From Alteromonas sp. BL110 (GTDB taxonomy: Bacteria; Pseudomonadota; Gammaproteobacteria; Enterobacterales; Alteromonadaceae): a stretch of DNA of 64,000 nt. Both the position numbers and the translations under genes were made by a program. The notes under the pieces are model-generated. The model did no database searches. It was not told where the DNA came from and saw only the letters and a program-made list of their open reading frames with translations. Location: NCBI RefSeq assembly GCF_003443615.1, contig NZ_CP031967.1, positions 2,790,001-2,854,000 of the forward strand, in the 5' to 3' direction. Positions within the stretch are counted from its first letter, which is position 1; each line of letters opens with the position of its first letter. Of the stretch, positions 27,856-36,803 are shown one piece after another.

Positions 27856-30447
27856 TCAGCTAGCTTCAGCTTCCAAGAAGTCTTTGGCGAAGCGTTGTAA
27901 TACGCCGCCTGCGCTGTAAATAGAGACTTCTTCACCTGTATCTAAACGACAAGTAACGGGCACTTCTAGTTGCTCACCGTTTTCACGGGTTACTACCAGT
28001 GTTAGGGTTGCGCCGGGTGAAGGTTCGCCGCTTACGTCGTAAGTTTCTGTGCCATCTAGCTCTAGTGTTTTACGGGTTGTACCTGGTTTAAACTCAAGCG
28101 GTAATACGCCCATACCAATCAGGTTAGTACGGTGAATACGCTCAAAGCCCTCTGCCACAATTACCTCTACACCGGCAAGACGTACGCCTTTAGCTGCCCA
28201 GTCGCGTGAGGAACCTTGGCCATAATCAGCGCCAGCAACAATGATCAGCGGCTGTTTACGGTTCATGTAAGCTTCTATAGCTTCCCACATGCGTACTACT
28301 TTGCCCTCGGGCTCAATGCGGGCCAGTGAACCTTGCTTGACTTCACCGTTTTCCGTCACCATTTCGTTGAACACTTTCGGGTTCGCAAGGGTAGCGCGCT
28401 GCGCGGTTAAGTGATCGCCTCGGTGAGTTGCATATGAGTTAAAGTCTTCTTCGGGTAAACCCATTTTGTGAAGATATTCACCGGCGGCACTGCTTGCTAG
28501 AATAGCATTAGAAGGAGATAGGTGATCGGTGGTGATGTTATCTCCCAAAATAGCTAGCGGACGCATACCTTTCATGGTGCGCTCGGCATCCATCGCACCT
28601 TCCCAATAGGGTGGGCGGCGAATATAGGTGCTCATTTCTCGCCAGTCGTAAAGCGGGTTAATGTCTTTACCGTAGTCCACGTTTAAATCAAACATTGGTT
28701 CGTACACTTTTCTGAAGTGTTCTGGCTTCACAGATTCGGCCACAATAGCATCAATCTCTTCATCGCTTGGCCAAATGTCTTTAAGCGTTACCGGGTTGCC
28801 GTCTTTGTCTGTGCCCAGTACGTCTTTTTCAATGTCAAAGCGAATCGTACCGGCAATAGCATATGCTACAACTAGCGGAGGCGACGCTAAGAACGCTTGC
28901 TTTGCGTGAGGGTGAATACGGCCGTCAAAGTTACGGTTACCCGACAATACTGCTGTAGAGTAAAGATCGCGGTCGATGATCTCTTGCTGAATTTTAGGGT
29001 CTAGAGCGCCGCTCATACCGTTACAGGTAGTGCACGCAAATGCCACAACCCCAAACCCTAAATCTTCCAGCTCGCTCATTAAGTTGGCTTCTTCAAGATA
29101 CAACTTAACGGCTTTAGAGCCTGGTGCCAGTGAGCTTTTTACCCATGGTTTGCGGGTTAAGCCGCGCTCGTTAGCATTGCGTGCAAGTAGGCCTGCTGCA
29201 ATAACATTGCGAGGGTTTGACGTATTAGTACAGCTAGTGATAGCCGCGATAATAACCGCGCCATCAGGCATTTTGCCTTCCTCCTCGGTCCACTTCGCCG
29301 CAATACCGCGATTTTCTAAGTCGCTGGTAGGTAGGCGAGCATGAGGATTAGACGGGCCAGCCATGTTTCGGCCAACAGCAGAAAGGTCAAACGTAAGCAC
29401 CCGTTCGTACTCGGCAGTTTCTAAATCATCTGCCCACAAACCGGTATGCTTAGCGTATTGCTCAACTAGCGCAATTTGTTTTTCTTCACGCCCTGTTAGG
29501 CGTAAATAGTCAATGGTTTGCTGGTCAATATAGAACATGGCCGCAGTGGCGCCGTATTCAGGTGTCATGTTCGAAATGGTGGCGCGGTCGCCCAAGGTTA
29601 AGTGTGATGCACCTTCACCGTAGAATTCAAGGAAAGCAGAAACCACGCGCTCTTTACGCAAGAACTCAGTAAGTGCTAAAACGATGTCGGTGGCCGTAAT
29701 ACCAGGCTGTGGTTTGCCAGTTAGTTCAACACCTACAATGTCAGGCAAACGCATATAAGATGCGCGGCCCAACATTACGCTTTCCGCTTCAAGTCCGCCA
29801 ACGCCTACCGCAATTACGCCAAGTGCATCAACGTGCGGCGTGTGGCTGTCAGTGCCCACTAGGGTATCAGGGAAGGCTACGCCGTCTCGCGCCTGAATAA
29901 CTGGTGACATACGCTCCAAATTAATTTGGTGCATAATGCCGTTACCCGGCGGGATAACATCAACGTTTTTAAACGCGGTTTTAGTCCAGTTAATAAAGTG
30001 GAAACGGTCGTCATTACGTCTGTCTTCAATGGCACGATTTTTCTCAAACGCGTCCTTTTCAAAACCAGCGTGTTCAACGGCGAGTGAGTGATCCACAATT
30101 AGCTGCGTCGGCACCACAGGGTTCACCTTCGCCGGGTCGCCGCCTTTCGCTGCGATAGCATCGCGAAGGCCTGCTAAGTCTACAAGTGCCGTTTGTCCCA
30201 AAATGTCGTGACAGACCACGCGAGCAGGAAACCACGGAAAATCCAAGTCGCGCTTACGGTAAATAAGCTGTTTAAGTGAATTAGTCAGCATGTCAGGGGC
30301 ACATTTACGCACTAAGTTTTCCGCCAGTACACGCGATGTATAAGGCAGTTTGGCGTAGGCACCTGGTTCAATCGCATCTACCGCTTCACGGGTATCGAAA
30401 AAGTCGATACCTGCGTTAGGCAGCGGTTTACGGTAATCAATATTCAT
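27856..30447 (-). CDS. acnD: Fe/S-dependent 2-methylcitrate dehydratase AcnD
   Basis: Dehydrates 2-methylcitrate to 2-methylaconitate, which PrpF then isomerises. The 863-residue protein is of the aconitase family, with the 4Fe-4S cysteines in SCTNTSNP and CTTCNG, substrate residues in GTDSHTPHVDALGV, and a complete C-terminal swivel domain (VAGADYGQGSSRDWAAKGV). The N-terminus NIDYRKPLPNAGIDFFDT is typical of AcnD rather than AcnA. A TTG opens the frame at 30456, but ATG at 30447 is preferred because AAAGG lies 9 bases upstream. It follows prpC by 17 bases and precedes prpF by 11, a typical operon spacing. Confidence 0.96.
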   Translation of the reverse strand: MNIDYRKPLPNAGIDFFDTREAVDAIEPGAYAKLPYTSRVLAENLVRKCAPDMLTNSLKQLIYRKRDLDFPWFPARVVCHDILGQTALVDLAGLRDAIAAKGGDPAKVNPVVPTQLIVDHSLAVEHAGFEKDAFEKNRAIEDRRNDDRFHFINWTKTAFKNVDVIPPGNGIMHQINLERMSPVIQARDGVAFPDTLVGTDSHTPHVDALGVIAVGVGGLEAESVMLGRASYMRLPDIVGVELTGKPQPGITATDIVLALTEFLRKERVVSAFLEFYGEGASHLTLGDRATISNMTPEYGATAAMFYIDQQTIDYLRLTGREEKQIALVEQYAKHTGLWADDLETAEYERVLTFDLSAVGRNMAGPSNPHARLPTSDLENRGIAAKWTEEEGKMPDGAVIIAAITSCTNTSNPRNVIAAGLLARNANERGLTRKPWVKSSLAPGSKAVKLYLEEANLMSELEDLGFGVVAFACTTCNGMSGALDPKIQQEIIDRDLYSTAVLSGNRNFDGRIHPHAKQAFLASPPLVVAYAIAGTIRFDIEKDVLGTDKDGNPVTLKDIWPSDEEIDAIVAESVKPEHFRKVYEPMFDLNVDYGKDINPLYDWREMSTYIRRPPYWEGAMDAERTMKGMRPLAILGDNITTDHLSPSNAILASSAAGEYLHKMGLPEEDFNSYATHRGDHLTAQRATLANPKVFNEMVTENGEVKQGSLARIEPEGKVVRMWEAIEAYMNRKQPLIIVAGADYGQGSSRDWAAKGVRLAGVEVIVAEGFERIHRTNLIGMGVLPLEFKPGTTRKTLELDGTETYDVSGEPSPGATLTLVVTRENGEQLEVPVTCRLDTGEEVSIYSAGGVLQRFAKDFLEAEAS

Positions 30448-30464
30448 AAAACTCAACCTTTGCT

Positions 30465-31589
30465 TTAAGCGCGTTCGCTGATAGCAGGCACTGGACGAAG
30501 TTCTTCGCCTGTGTATTCTGCCGATGGGCGAATAATGCGATTGTCAGCGCGCTGTTCCATTACGTGTGCAGCCCAACCTGTAAGACGAGACATCACGAAG
30601 ATTGGCGTGAACAACGGCGTAGGTATGCCCATAAAGTTGTACGCAGAAGCATGGAAAAAGTCTGCATTACAGAAAAGCTTCTTCTCGCGCCACATGACCT
30701 CTTCACAGCGAACAGACACAGGGTAAAGTACGTCGTCGCCTACATCGGCAGCCAGTTTTTCGGACCACTGCTTGATAATCTCGTTACGAGGGTCAGAGTC
30801 CGAGTAAATTGCATGACCAAAGCCCATGATTTTCTCTTTGCGCTCAAGCATGCCCATCATTTTTTCTTCAGCATCATCGGCAGACGTAAAGCCCTCAATC
30901 ATTTCCATGGCTGCTTCGTTAGCACCACCATGAAGCGGGCCGCGGAGTGAGCCAATAGCACCTGTTACACAAGAATGCATATCAGATAAGGTTGATGCAC
31001 AAACACGAGCCGTAAAGGTAGAAGCGTTGAATTCATGCTCTGCATAAAGAATGAGTGATACATGCATAACTTGCTCATGCAGTTCCCGTGGTTTTTCGCC
31101 GTGAAGCATGTGTAGGAAGTGACCACCAATTGAATCGTCATCGGTTTCAACATCTACGCGTACACCGTCGTGCGAGAAGCGGTACCAGTAACAAATGATA
31201 CTTGGGAAACATGCCAACATACGGTCTGTCACGTCTTGCTGCTGGTCGAAGCTGGTTTCCATTTCAAGGTTACCTAGCATCGAGCATCCTGTGCGAAGTA
31301 CGTCCATGGGGTGAGCATTTTTTGGAATGCGCTCTAGCACTTCTTTTAGTGCGGTAGGAAGGCCGCGCATACCGCGAAGCTTAGTTTTATAAGCGTCTAG
31401 CTCAGATTGATTGGGTAGCTTGCCCTTAAGAATAAGGTACGCTACTTCTTCAAATTGACATTTTTGCGCTAAGTCTTTTACGTCGTAACCACGATACGTT
31501 AAACCAGAACCTGATTTACCTACGGTCGATAATGCTGTTTTACCTGCAACTTGGCCGCGTAAACCCGCGCCACTTAACTGTTTAGCCAT
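30465..31589 (-). CDS. prpC: 2-methylcitrate synthase
   Basis: Condenses propionyl-CoA with oxaloacetate to 2-methylcitrate. The 374-residue protein is a short citrate synthase family member. The catalytic His regions appear as GPLHGGANEAAMEMIEGF and IMGFGHAIYSDSDPRNEI, and the Asp/Arg region as CNADFFHASAYNFMGIP. The opening GLRGQVAGKTALSTVGKSGSGLTYRGYD is characteristic of PrpC. It sits between prpB and acnD, which fixes the assignment over an ordinary citrate synthase. The start lies 157 bases after prpB, and this gap contains a large hairpin. Confidence 0.97.
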   Translation of the reverse strand: MAKQLSGAGLRGQVAGKTALSTVGKSGSGLTYRGYDVKDLAQKCQFEEVAYLILKGKLPNQSELDAYKTKLRGMRGLPTALKEVLERIPKNAHPMDVLRTGCSMLGNLEMETSFDQQQDVTDRMLACFPSIICYWYRFSHDGVRVDVETDDDSIGGHFLHMLHGEKPRELHEQVMHVSLILYAEHEFNASTFTARVCASTLSDMHSCVTGAIGSLRGPLHGGANEAAMEMIEGFTSADDAEEKMMGMLERKEKIMGFGHAIYSDSDPRNEIIKQWSEKLAADVGDDVLYPVSVRCEEVMWREKKLFCNADFFHASAYNFMGIPTPLFTPIFVMSRLTGWAAHVMEQRADNRIIRPSAEYTGEELRPVPAISERA

Positions 31590-31668
31590 CTTGTTGTCTC
31601 CGGTCTTGTATAATTTGTAAGGTACTTTTTTAAAAATTTAGAAATAAAAATTACGTTGAACTCATCAG

Positions 31669-31724
31669 GCGAGTGGGGTGCGAGGCACCGTTCCAGCTTC
31701 AATGGTGCCTCGCACCTCACTCGC
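31669..31724. repeat. Large near-perfect hairpin between prpB and prpC
   Basis: The arms at 31669-31689 and 31704-31724 are 21 bases each, complementary at 20 positions, with a 14-base loop. The one non-matching pair is G-U if read on the plus strand and A-C on the minus strand. No T-run follows on the minus strand. It may be an mRNA-stabilising or processing element within the prp operon, or a REP-like intergenic repeat. No second copy was found in this window. Confidence 0.85.
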
Positions 31725-31746
31725 TTCCTGCTGTTTCGTATTCGTG

Positions 31747-32622
31747 TTAGTTCTTACCTTCTGCGAATAGCGCATCTAGCTTTTGCTCGTATTCGTGGTA
31801 GCCAAGATAATCGTACAGTTCCATACGTGTTTGCATGCTGTCGACAACGGCTTTTTGATCGCCGTTTTCAAGTATAGATTTGTACACCATTTCTGCTGCT
31901 TTATTCATCGCGCGGAAGGCACTTAGTGGGTAAAGCACCATGTCGGCGCCCCATTCGCCAAGCTCTTCTTTGTTCCACAGTTCGGTTTTGCCGAACTCAG
32001 TGATATTGGCAAGAATCGGAACGTCTAGTGCTTCTGAGAATGCACGATAGTGCTCTTCAGTTTGTATGGCTTCTGCAAATATGCCGTCAGCACCTGCTGC
32101 AGCGTAGGCTTTTGCACGCTCAATAGCTTTCTCTAGCCCTTCTTGAGCAAACGCGTCGGTGCGTGCCATTATAAAAAAATTTGGGTCAGTTCTGGCATCT
32201 ACCGCGGCTTTGATGCGGTCGACCATTTCTTCAGTACTCACGATTTCTTTGTTAGGGCGGTGACCACAGCGTTTTTGTGCAACCTGATCTTCCATATGCA
32301 CTGCTGCCGCACCAGCTTTTTCCATATCGCGAATGGTTTTTGCAATATTAAATGCGCCGCCCCAACCCGTGTCGATGTCTACCATAAGCGGAAGATCACA
32401 AGCGCTGGTTATGCGCTGTACGTCTGCAATCACATCGTTAAGCGAGGTCATACCTAAATCGGGTAGACCATAAGATGCATTAGCAACGCCGCCACCCGAT
32501 AAATAAATAGCTTGATGGCCAATGGCCTTGGCCATCATGGCGGTATAGGCGTTAATGGTGCCCACAATTTGTAGCGGTTTGTTGTTTTCTAATGCGGTTC
32601 TGAATTTCTTTCCTGCACTCAT
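31747..32622 (-). CDS. prpB: 2-methylisocitrate lyase
   Basis: Splits 2-methylisocitrate into pyruvate and succinate, the last step of the methylcitrate cycle. The 291-residue protein belongs to the isocitrate lyase/PEP mutase family. The signature KRCGH with the catalytic Cys is present ([13 protein letters not shown]), with the metal-binding DIDTGWGG and HMEDQ. The N-terminus [21 protein letters not shown] matches PrpB. A GTG opens the frame at 32631, but the ATG at 32622 is the usual start. It is the first enzyme gene after the GntR regulator. Confidence 0.97.
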   Translation of the reverse strand: MSAGKKFRTALENNKPLQIVGTINAYTAMMAKAIGHQAIYLSGGGVANASYGLPDLGMTSLNDVIADVQRITSACDLPLMVDIDTGWGGAFNIAKTIRDMEKAGAAAVHMEDQVAQKRCGHRPNKEIVSTEEMVDRIKAAVDARTDPNFFIMARTDAFAQEGLEKAIERAKAYAAAGADGIFAEAIQTEEHYRAFSEALDVPILANITEFGKTELWNKEELGEWGADMVLYPLSAFRAMNKAAEMVYKSILENGDQKAVVDSMQTRMELYDYLGYHEYEQKLDALFAEGKN

Positions 32623-32687
32623 GATAATCACTCGCTTATTTGAAGGTAGGGTAGAGGTAAATTAGGGTTGAAGAAGACTTTAGATAG

Positions 32688-33350
32688 TTAGTCATGGTTA
32701 AGCTTCTTCTCAATATTATTTTTTGAATAAAGAATGTGGCGACGCATAAGCATTTCCGCTAATTCTTCGTCGCGATTAGCAATGGCGTTAACTATGTGTC
32801 TGTGCTCATCAAACGCAGTGCTTACACGAGGGCCAGCCATACCTAACTGCACGCGATACATGCGCACTAAATGGTAAAGCCCGTCAATAAGCACGCTAAT
32901 AAGATGGTCGTTCTTACTGCCAGTTACAATTCTGTAGTGAAAGTCTACATCGCCAGCTTCTTGATAATAGTTTTGGCCGTCTTTTACTTTATCGAAGTGA
33001 CTGTCTAGTAAAGCTTGCATGTCGCTGATTTCTTCATCGCTCATATAACGCGCCGCCAAGCGCGCTGCCATGCCTTCTAACGCTTCGCGCACTTGATAAA
33101 GCTGAATAAGGCCTTCAGGTGACAGTGCTACCACACGCGCGCCTACGTTAGCTTTACGTTCCACCAGGTGGCAGGTGGCAAGGCGGTTTATAGCTTCTCG
33201 AATAACAGCGCGGCTAACTTCATACTTTGTCGACAATTCCATTTCGCTCAGCTTACTGCCTGCGGGAATGACGCCTTCAACAATATCCTTCCTTAACTGA
33301 AAGAAAGTGCGGTCGGCATTGGTTATAGCTTGTTCGCTTTTTACTAACAC
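32688..33350 (-). CDS. GntR-family regulator of the prp operon (FCD domain)
   Basis: Probable transcriptional regulator of the propionate operon. The N-terminal winged helix-turn-helix (residues 1-75) has LRKDIVEGVIPAGSKLSEMELSTKYEVSRAVIREAINRLA, the GntR signature. The C-terminal FCD ligand-binding domain (about 85-210) shows YQVREALEGMAARLAA, DVDFHYRIVTGSKNDHL and EHRHIVNAIANRDEE, with the metal or ligand residues Asp, His, His in place. The GTG start at 33350 has a weak ribosome site. It is transcribed with prpB 65 bases downstream. Three TTGTCGACAA-like palindromes lie in and just upstream of the gene, suggesting autoregulation. The effector is probably 2-methylcitrate or a relative. Confidence 0.92.
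   Translation of the reverse strand: MLVKSEQAITNADRTFFQLRKDIVEGVIPAGSKLSEMELSTKYEVSRAVIREAINRLATCHLVERKANVGARVVALSPEGLIQLYQVREALEGMAARLAARYMSDEEISDMQALLDSHFDKVKDGQNYYQEAGDVDFHYRIVTGSKNDHLISVLIDGLYHLVRMYRVQLGMAGPRVSTAFDEHRHIVNAIANRDEELAEMLMRRHILYSKNNIEKKLNHD
33227..33236. promoter_or_regulatory. Candidate GntR operator 1, inside the regulator gene
   Basis: Perfect 10-base palindrome TTGTCGACAA within the coding sequence of the GntR gene, centred 147 bases (14 helical turns) from operator 2. The same 10-mer also occurs once in the distant FAD oxidase gene at 4264-4273, so this copy alone is weak evidence. Confidence 0.4.
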
Positions 33351-33373
33351 AATAATGAGTCTTTATTTAACTA

Positions 33374-33383
33374 ATGTCGACAA
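33374..33383. promoter_or_regulatory. Candidate GntR operator 2
   Basis: ATGTCGACAA, a 9 of 10 match to TTGTCGACAA, with its edge 24 bases upstream of the regulator start codon. It is well placed to overlap the promoter or transcription start. Confidence 0.6.
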
Positions 33384-33426
33384 TATATGCTTGTTTAGGA
33401 TGTTTTTCAACAGCCTCTCCCTTGAA

Positions 33427-33436
33427 TTGTCGACAA
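33427..33436. promoter_or_regulatory. Candidate GntR operator 3
   Basis: Perfect palindrome TTGTCGACAA, 77 bases upstream of the regulator start and 53 bases (five helical turns) centre to centre from operator 2. The matching sequence and phase support binding of two dimers on one face of the DNA. Confidence 0.62.
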
Positions 33437-33826
33437 CATGGATAAGATTTTGGTCTTATAGTGGCAATTTAAGGCTTAGTTCGACGGACCATTAGCGAGC
33501 TAGGTATGTATGAACGAGTAAACACTGAATGAACCCCATCACTTGAACAAAGCATGATTAGCTTTATAGGCGCTTAGCAAAATACCGGGATATCTTATTG
33601 ACCGAGTTACCAAGTCGAACGTTATCGTACAGAAGCAATATCGACGGCTAGTTGGTTGTTTAAAGTTTGTCCACTTGGTCTAGGTGTTAAATGAATTCTA
33701 TTTGCGAACCTCATTGTCTGAGTGGGTTGGCTATCTATCTGATATTTATTTTCTTTTATAGAAATTTAGAGAACCTGATTTCCGATGTTTTATCTAACCA
33801 ATTAGTCTGATTTTGAAGTCTTATTT

Positions 33827-33850
33827 AAGTGAAAGTGTAATATTTCACTT
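33827..33850. repeat. Inverted repeat AAGTGAAA/TTTCACTT
   Basis: Perfect 8-base arms with an 8-base spacer. It is AT-rich and could be an operator dyad for the receptor promoter or the first hairpin of the leader. Confidence 0.5.
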
Positions 33851-33881
33851 TGCAAGATCGCAATCTAAGGGTAACATATCG

Positions 33882-33930
33882 TTCCAGTCTTCAAGCCTAA
33901 ATTCCTTTACTGAGTTTCAGAGGACTGGAA
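33882..33930 (+). other. 11-bp RNA stem in the TonB-receptor leader
   Basis: TTCCAGTCTTC (33882-33892) pairs with GAGGACTGGAA (33920-33930), with one G-U pair in the RNA and a 27-base loop. The wobble at an otherwise perfect stem fits RNA rather than DNA function. A second hairpin, AAAAGTA/TACTTTT (33929-33947), overlaps its 3' end by two bases. Confidence 0.5.
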
Positions 33931-33964
33931 AAGTAATTCCTACTTTTAAAGCAGAGTTTTATTG

Positions 33965-34004
33965 AAAGTAAGTTTGTAATGTTTTATTGCGACTTACTTT
34001 TTTA
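33965..34004 (+). terminator. AT-rich terminator-like hairpin before the TonB receptor
   Basis: AAAGTAAGT (33965-33973) pairs with ACTTACTTT (33992-34000), followed by TTTATT. The stem is weak. It lies about 145 bases before the receptor start and could be an attenuator or the end of a small RNA. Confidence 0.45.
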
Positions 34005-34145
34005 TTGCCTGTAATCCAGTATTAGCACAAGGTTATGTGTGCCTCTTGAGTCAGTGAATTTAGTCTTTCAAAGTTCCGAAGAAGAACTTGAAGCAGCCTA
34101 TAACAAAAAATTTACACCTAACACTCACGCAAAAGGGGTTACACC

Positions 34146-36353
34146 ATGAAAACCAACACTGACGTGTCTAAGACACTCGCCAGTAAGCTTTCACCTGTCG
34201 CACTTGCAGTAGCGATGACCGTTCCAGCACTTTCAAACATTGCCGTTGCTCAAGAAGCAGAAGCAACTGAAGAACAGCAGTTTGAAGCCATTACCGTTAC
34301 CGCGACAAAACGCCCTCAGGTTATCTATGAAGTGCCAATTGCTATCAGTGCTTTTGACGGCGATAAGCTAGCTGACCAAGGTATTACTGACCTAACAGAC
34401 GTTGGTAAGTTCGTACCAAACCTAAACGTAACGGGTTTCTCTGCTGGTCACACATCGTCGGTTAATCCGTTTATTCGTGGTATCGGTCTTCAAGACCACC
34501 TTATCACCACCGATCCAGGTGTAAGCGTTTATGTTGATGGCGTATACCTAGGTCGTCAGGTTGGTCAGAACTGGAGCTTGAACAACATTGAGCGTATCGA
34601 GGTACTTCGTGGTCCTCAAGGTACCCTATACGGCCGTAACTCTATTGGTGGTGCGATTAACATCATCACTAAAGAGCCTGATCAAGGCGATGTAACTAAG
34701 ATCAATACTGAGTTTGGTACTCGTGGTCGCGTTAAAGCAGACCTTTTTGTTAATCATGCCTTATCAGAAACGGTTGCGTTCAATATGAATTTGGCATTCA
34801 ACAAGCGCGACGGTCTTGGCGAATTCATTAACGTGCCAAATGCTGAATACGATGTAGGTGAGACCGAAGATATTTCAGGGCGTGTTTCACTTAAGTGGGA
34901 GCCTTCGAACGACTTCCGTATGGTGTTAACTGCAGATGCTAACAATGGCGACGGCGGTCTTCGTCCGTACACTGTGCTTATTGATGAATTGCAATCCGAT
35001 CGTTATTACGGCGGGAATAACCCGCTAGGAGTTGCGCTGCGAAATACCGATGTGACGCCAGAAGGTTACGACATTTACGACAACGCAACGGGTGAAGAAG
35101 CTGTTACCGATGTGTCTAACGAAGCTCGCGGCTTTGCTGTCACTACAGAATGGGACATGAACGATGACTATACGCTGAAATTAGTTGCAAGTACCCGTTC
35201 TTCAAAATATAAAGCGGGCTTAGATGATGATGGCACTATTTATGGCCTGGATCACTATCCTGAGCGTGGTGAGGCAGACCAAACCTCTATAGAACTTCAG
35301 CTTAACGGCTATATCAATGAGTACACTGATTTCGTAGCTGGTCTTTATTACTTTAACGAAGAAGGTAGCAACCGACAGGGCGATGATTCTAGCTACAATA
35401 CATGGTCTAATTTATTGGAACTGGACCAGGAAACTACGTCAAAAGCAGTGTATGTAAATGTACGTCGAGATCTAACCGATGAACTAAGTTTATCAGGTGG
35501 ACTTCGATATACTGAAGATAAGAAAGATGCATCAGCCAGTGTCTCAGAAGCAATAGGTACGGTTTATTCAAGTGATGACTGGGACGAACTTACGTGGGAA
35601 ATAGCGACAAATTATAAATTTGAAAATGGTATGACTGGTTACGCCACAATTCAGTCAGGTTACCAGTCTGGTCAGTATCCAGCGAGACCTTATTGTTTGT
35701 TTGGTAATATCGAGTGTTTTGTTGCGTCAGATAATATCACCGCGGTTAACTATGAAGTGGGTATAAAAGGCCGTGTTAATGAATATTTCGATGTGAGCGT
35801 TGCTGTATTTAACACAGAATTTGATGATTTACCGTATCAGGTAAGTAAGGTAACTGAAAATGGGTTTGAAACCGACAACCAAATTGTGACACAAACCTCT
35901 CGTGGTATTGAGCTAGACACTACTTTTAACTACGGTAACTTTAGTATGATGGCGAGTGCTGGTTATATGGATGTCGATGTGGAAGAGCAGGAAGGTTACA
36001 AGCCTGTAGCGCCTCTAACACCTGACTTAACGCTTGCTATTGGTCCATCTTACACCTTCGAGCTTGATGGTGGTGACTCAATTCGCGTACGCGCTGATTA
36101 TTCGTATCGCGCAGAAATGTACGGAGAGCCAACTTCAGCAGTTGAGCGTATGTCTGAATTAGACAGCCGGGAGTTAGTCAACTTCGATATTGCCTATACA
36201 CCAGCCAATGACGCGTATACCGTAGCGCTTTACGGCCGCAACATTTTCGATGAGCGTTACGACAACGCGCGCTTGAATACCGATGAATATATCCTACAAA
36301 TTCTAAGCAACGATGCGAGCGAGTTTGGTGTTAGGTTCTCAACTGAATTCTAA
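34146..36353 (+). CDS. TonB-dependent outer-membrane receptor
   Basis: Imports a large substrate across the outer membrane with energy from TonB. The 735-residue protein has a signal peptide (cleavage near IAVAQEAE), a TonB-box-like ITVTATKR, and a plug domain (about residues 50-165, VPIAISAFDGDKLADQGITD; RIEVLRGPQGTLYGRNSIGGAINIITK). A 22-strand barrel ends in the aromatic residue Phe (FGVRFSTEF). The plug type is the iron-complex family commonly used by Alteromonadales for polymers and other solutes. The substrate is unknown. It is monocistronic: a long leader precedes it and a terminator follows. Confidence 0.96.
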   Translation: MKTNTDVSKTLASKLSPVALAVAMTVPALSNIAVAQEAEATEEQQFEAITVTATKRPQVIYEVPIAISAFDGDKLADQGITDLTDVGKFVPNLNVTGFSAGHTSSVNPFIRGIGLQDHLITTDPGVSVYVDGVYLGRQVGQNWSLNNIERIEVLRGPQGTLYGRNSIGGAINIITKEPDQGDVTKINTEFGTRGRVKADLFVNHALSETVAFNMNLAFNKRDGLGEFINVPNAEYDVGETEDISGRVSLKWEPSNDFRMVLTADANNGDGGLRPYTVLIDELQSDRYYGGNNPLGVALRNTDVTPEGYDIYDNATGEEAVTDVSNEARGFAVTTEWDMNDDYTLKLVASTRSSKYKAGLDDDGTIYGLDHYPERGEADQTSIELQLNGYINEYTDFVAGLYYFNEEGSNRQGDDSSYNTWSNLLELDQETTSKAVYVNVRRDLTDELSLSGGLRYTEDKKDASASVSEAIGTVYSSDDWDELTWEIATNYKFENGMTGYATIQSGYQSGQYPARPYCLFGNIECFVASDNITAVNYEVGIKGRVNEYFDVSVAVFNTEFDDLPYQVSKVTENGFETDNQIVTQTSRGIELDTTFNYGNFSMMASAGYMDVDVEEQEGYKPVAPLTPDLTLAIGPSYTFELDGGDSIRVRADYSYRAEMYGEPTSAVERMSELDSRELVNFDIAYTPANDAYTVALYGRNIFDERYDNARLNTDEYILQILSNDASEFGVRFSTEF

Positions 36354-36376
36354 TATCAACAACGAGTTATAATAAT

Positions 36377-36405
36377 AAAGCCAGTCTTATGACTGGCTTT
36401 TTTTT
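36377..36405 (+). terminator. Intrinsic terminator of the TonB receptor gene
   Basis: AAAGCCAGTC (36377-36386) pairs with GACTGGCTTT (36391-36400) with a 4-base loop, followed by five more T. It starts 23 bases after the stop codon. Confidence 0.94.
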
Positions 36406-36479
36406 GCTTACTTTTTCTTGTTTTATCTGCATTATTAGCATAGGTTTAAAATTGTATTAAAAATAATTGACCAATAACA

Positions 36480-36755
36480 ATGAAGCTAAAATCAATTTCT
36501 CGTCTAAGCACCATTGTGGCGACAAGTCTGCTTTTTAGCTGTACATACACTGTATATCTACCGGATGATGAAGCAGGAAGCGCCACTAACAATGAAAGGG
36601 CAGCATCAGCCAACTCTGAGTTTGGTAACCAGTGCCGCTATGGTAGTAACGGCGAGTACGGCATATGCCCAACGTCAAACGGTGAAATGGTTGGAACGTC
36701 TTGTTCTTGTCCGACTCCTTCAGGGCAAATTATGGGTACGGTGTCAAAATATTAG
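36480..36755 (+). CDS. Small Cys-patterned lipoprotein of unknown function
   Basis: A 91-residue predicted lipoprotein. The signal sequence ends in a lipobox-like LLFSC (Cys21). The mature part has the pattern NQCRYGSNGEYGIC followed by GTSCSCPTPSGQIMGTV: four cysteines spaced as in small exported proteins that I recall as C-x(10)-C then G-x-x-C-x-C, which probably form two disulfides. The family is not named with confidence. No clear Shine-Dalgarno sequence precedes the ATG. It lies just after the receptor terminator and may be cotranscribed with the following small gene. Confidence 0.68.
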   Translation: MKLKSISRLSTIVATSLLFSCTYTVYLPDDEAGSATNNERAASANSEFGNQCRYGSNGEYGICPTSNGEMVGTSCSCPTPSGQIMGTVSKY

Positions 36756-36803
36756 AAATGCTTTGGCTGTACGTAAAGCCTTTCAATCATACGGAGATGG
36801 AGC

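Larger units (their letters stand above)
33437..34145. promoter_or_regulatory. Long leader and promoter region of the TonB receptor
   Basis: About 700 bases without a gene between the divergent gntR and TonB-receptor genes. The first 350 bases show nothing definite. From about 33820 there are four inverted repeats that could fold in RNA: 33827-33850, 33882-33930, 33929-33947 and 33965-34000, the last followed by a T-run. A good ribosome site (AAGGGG) lies just before the receptor ATG. It may be a structured 5'-UTR or hold a small RNA gene. Confidence 0.55.
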
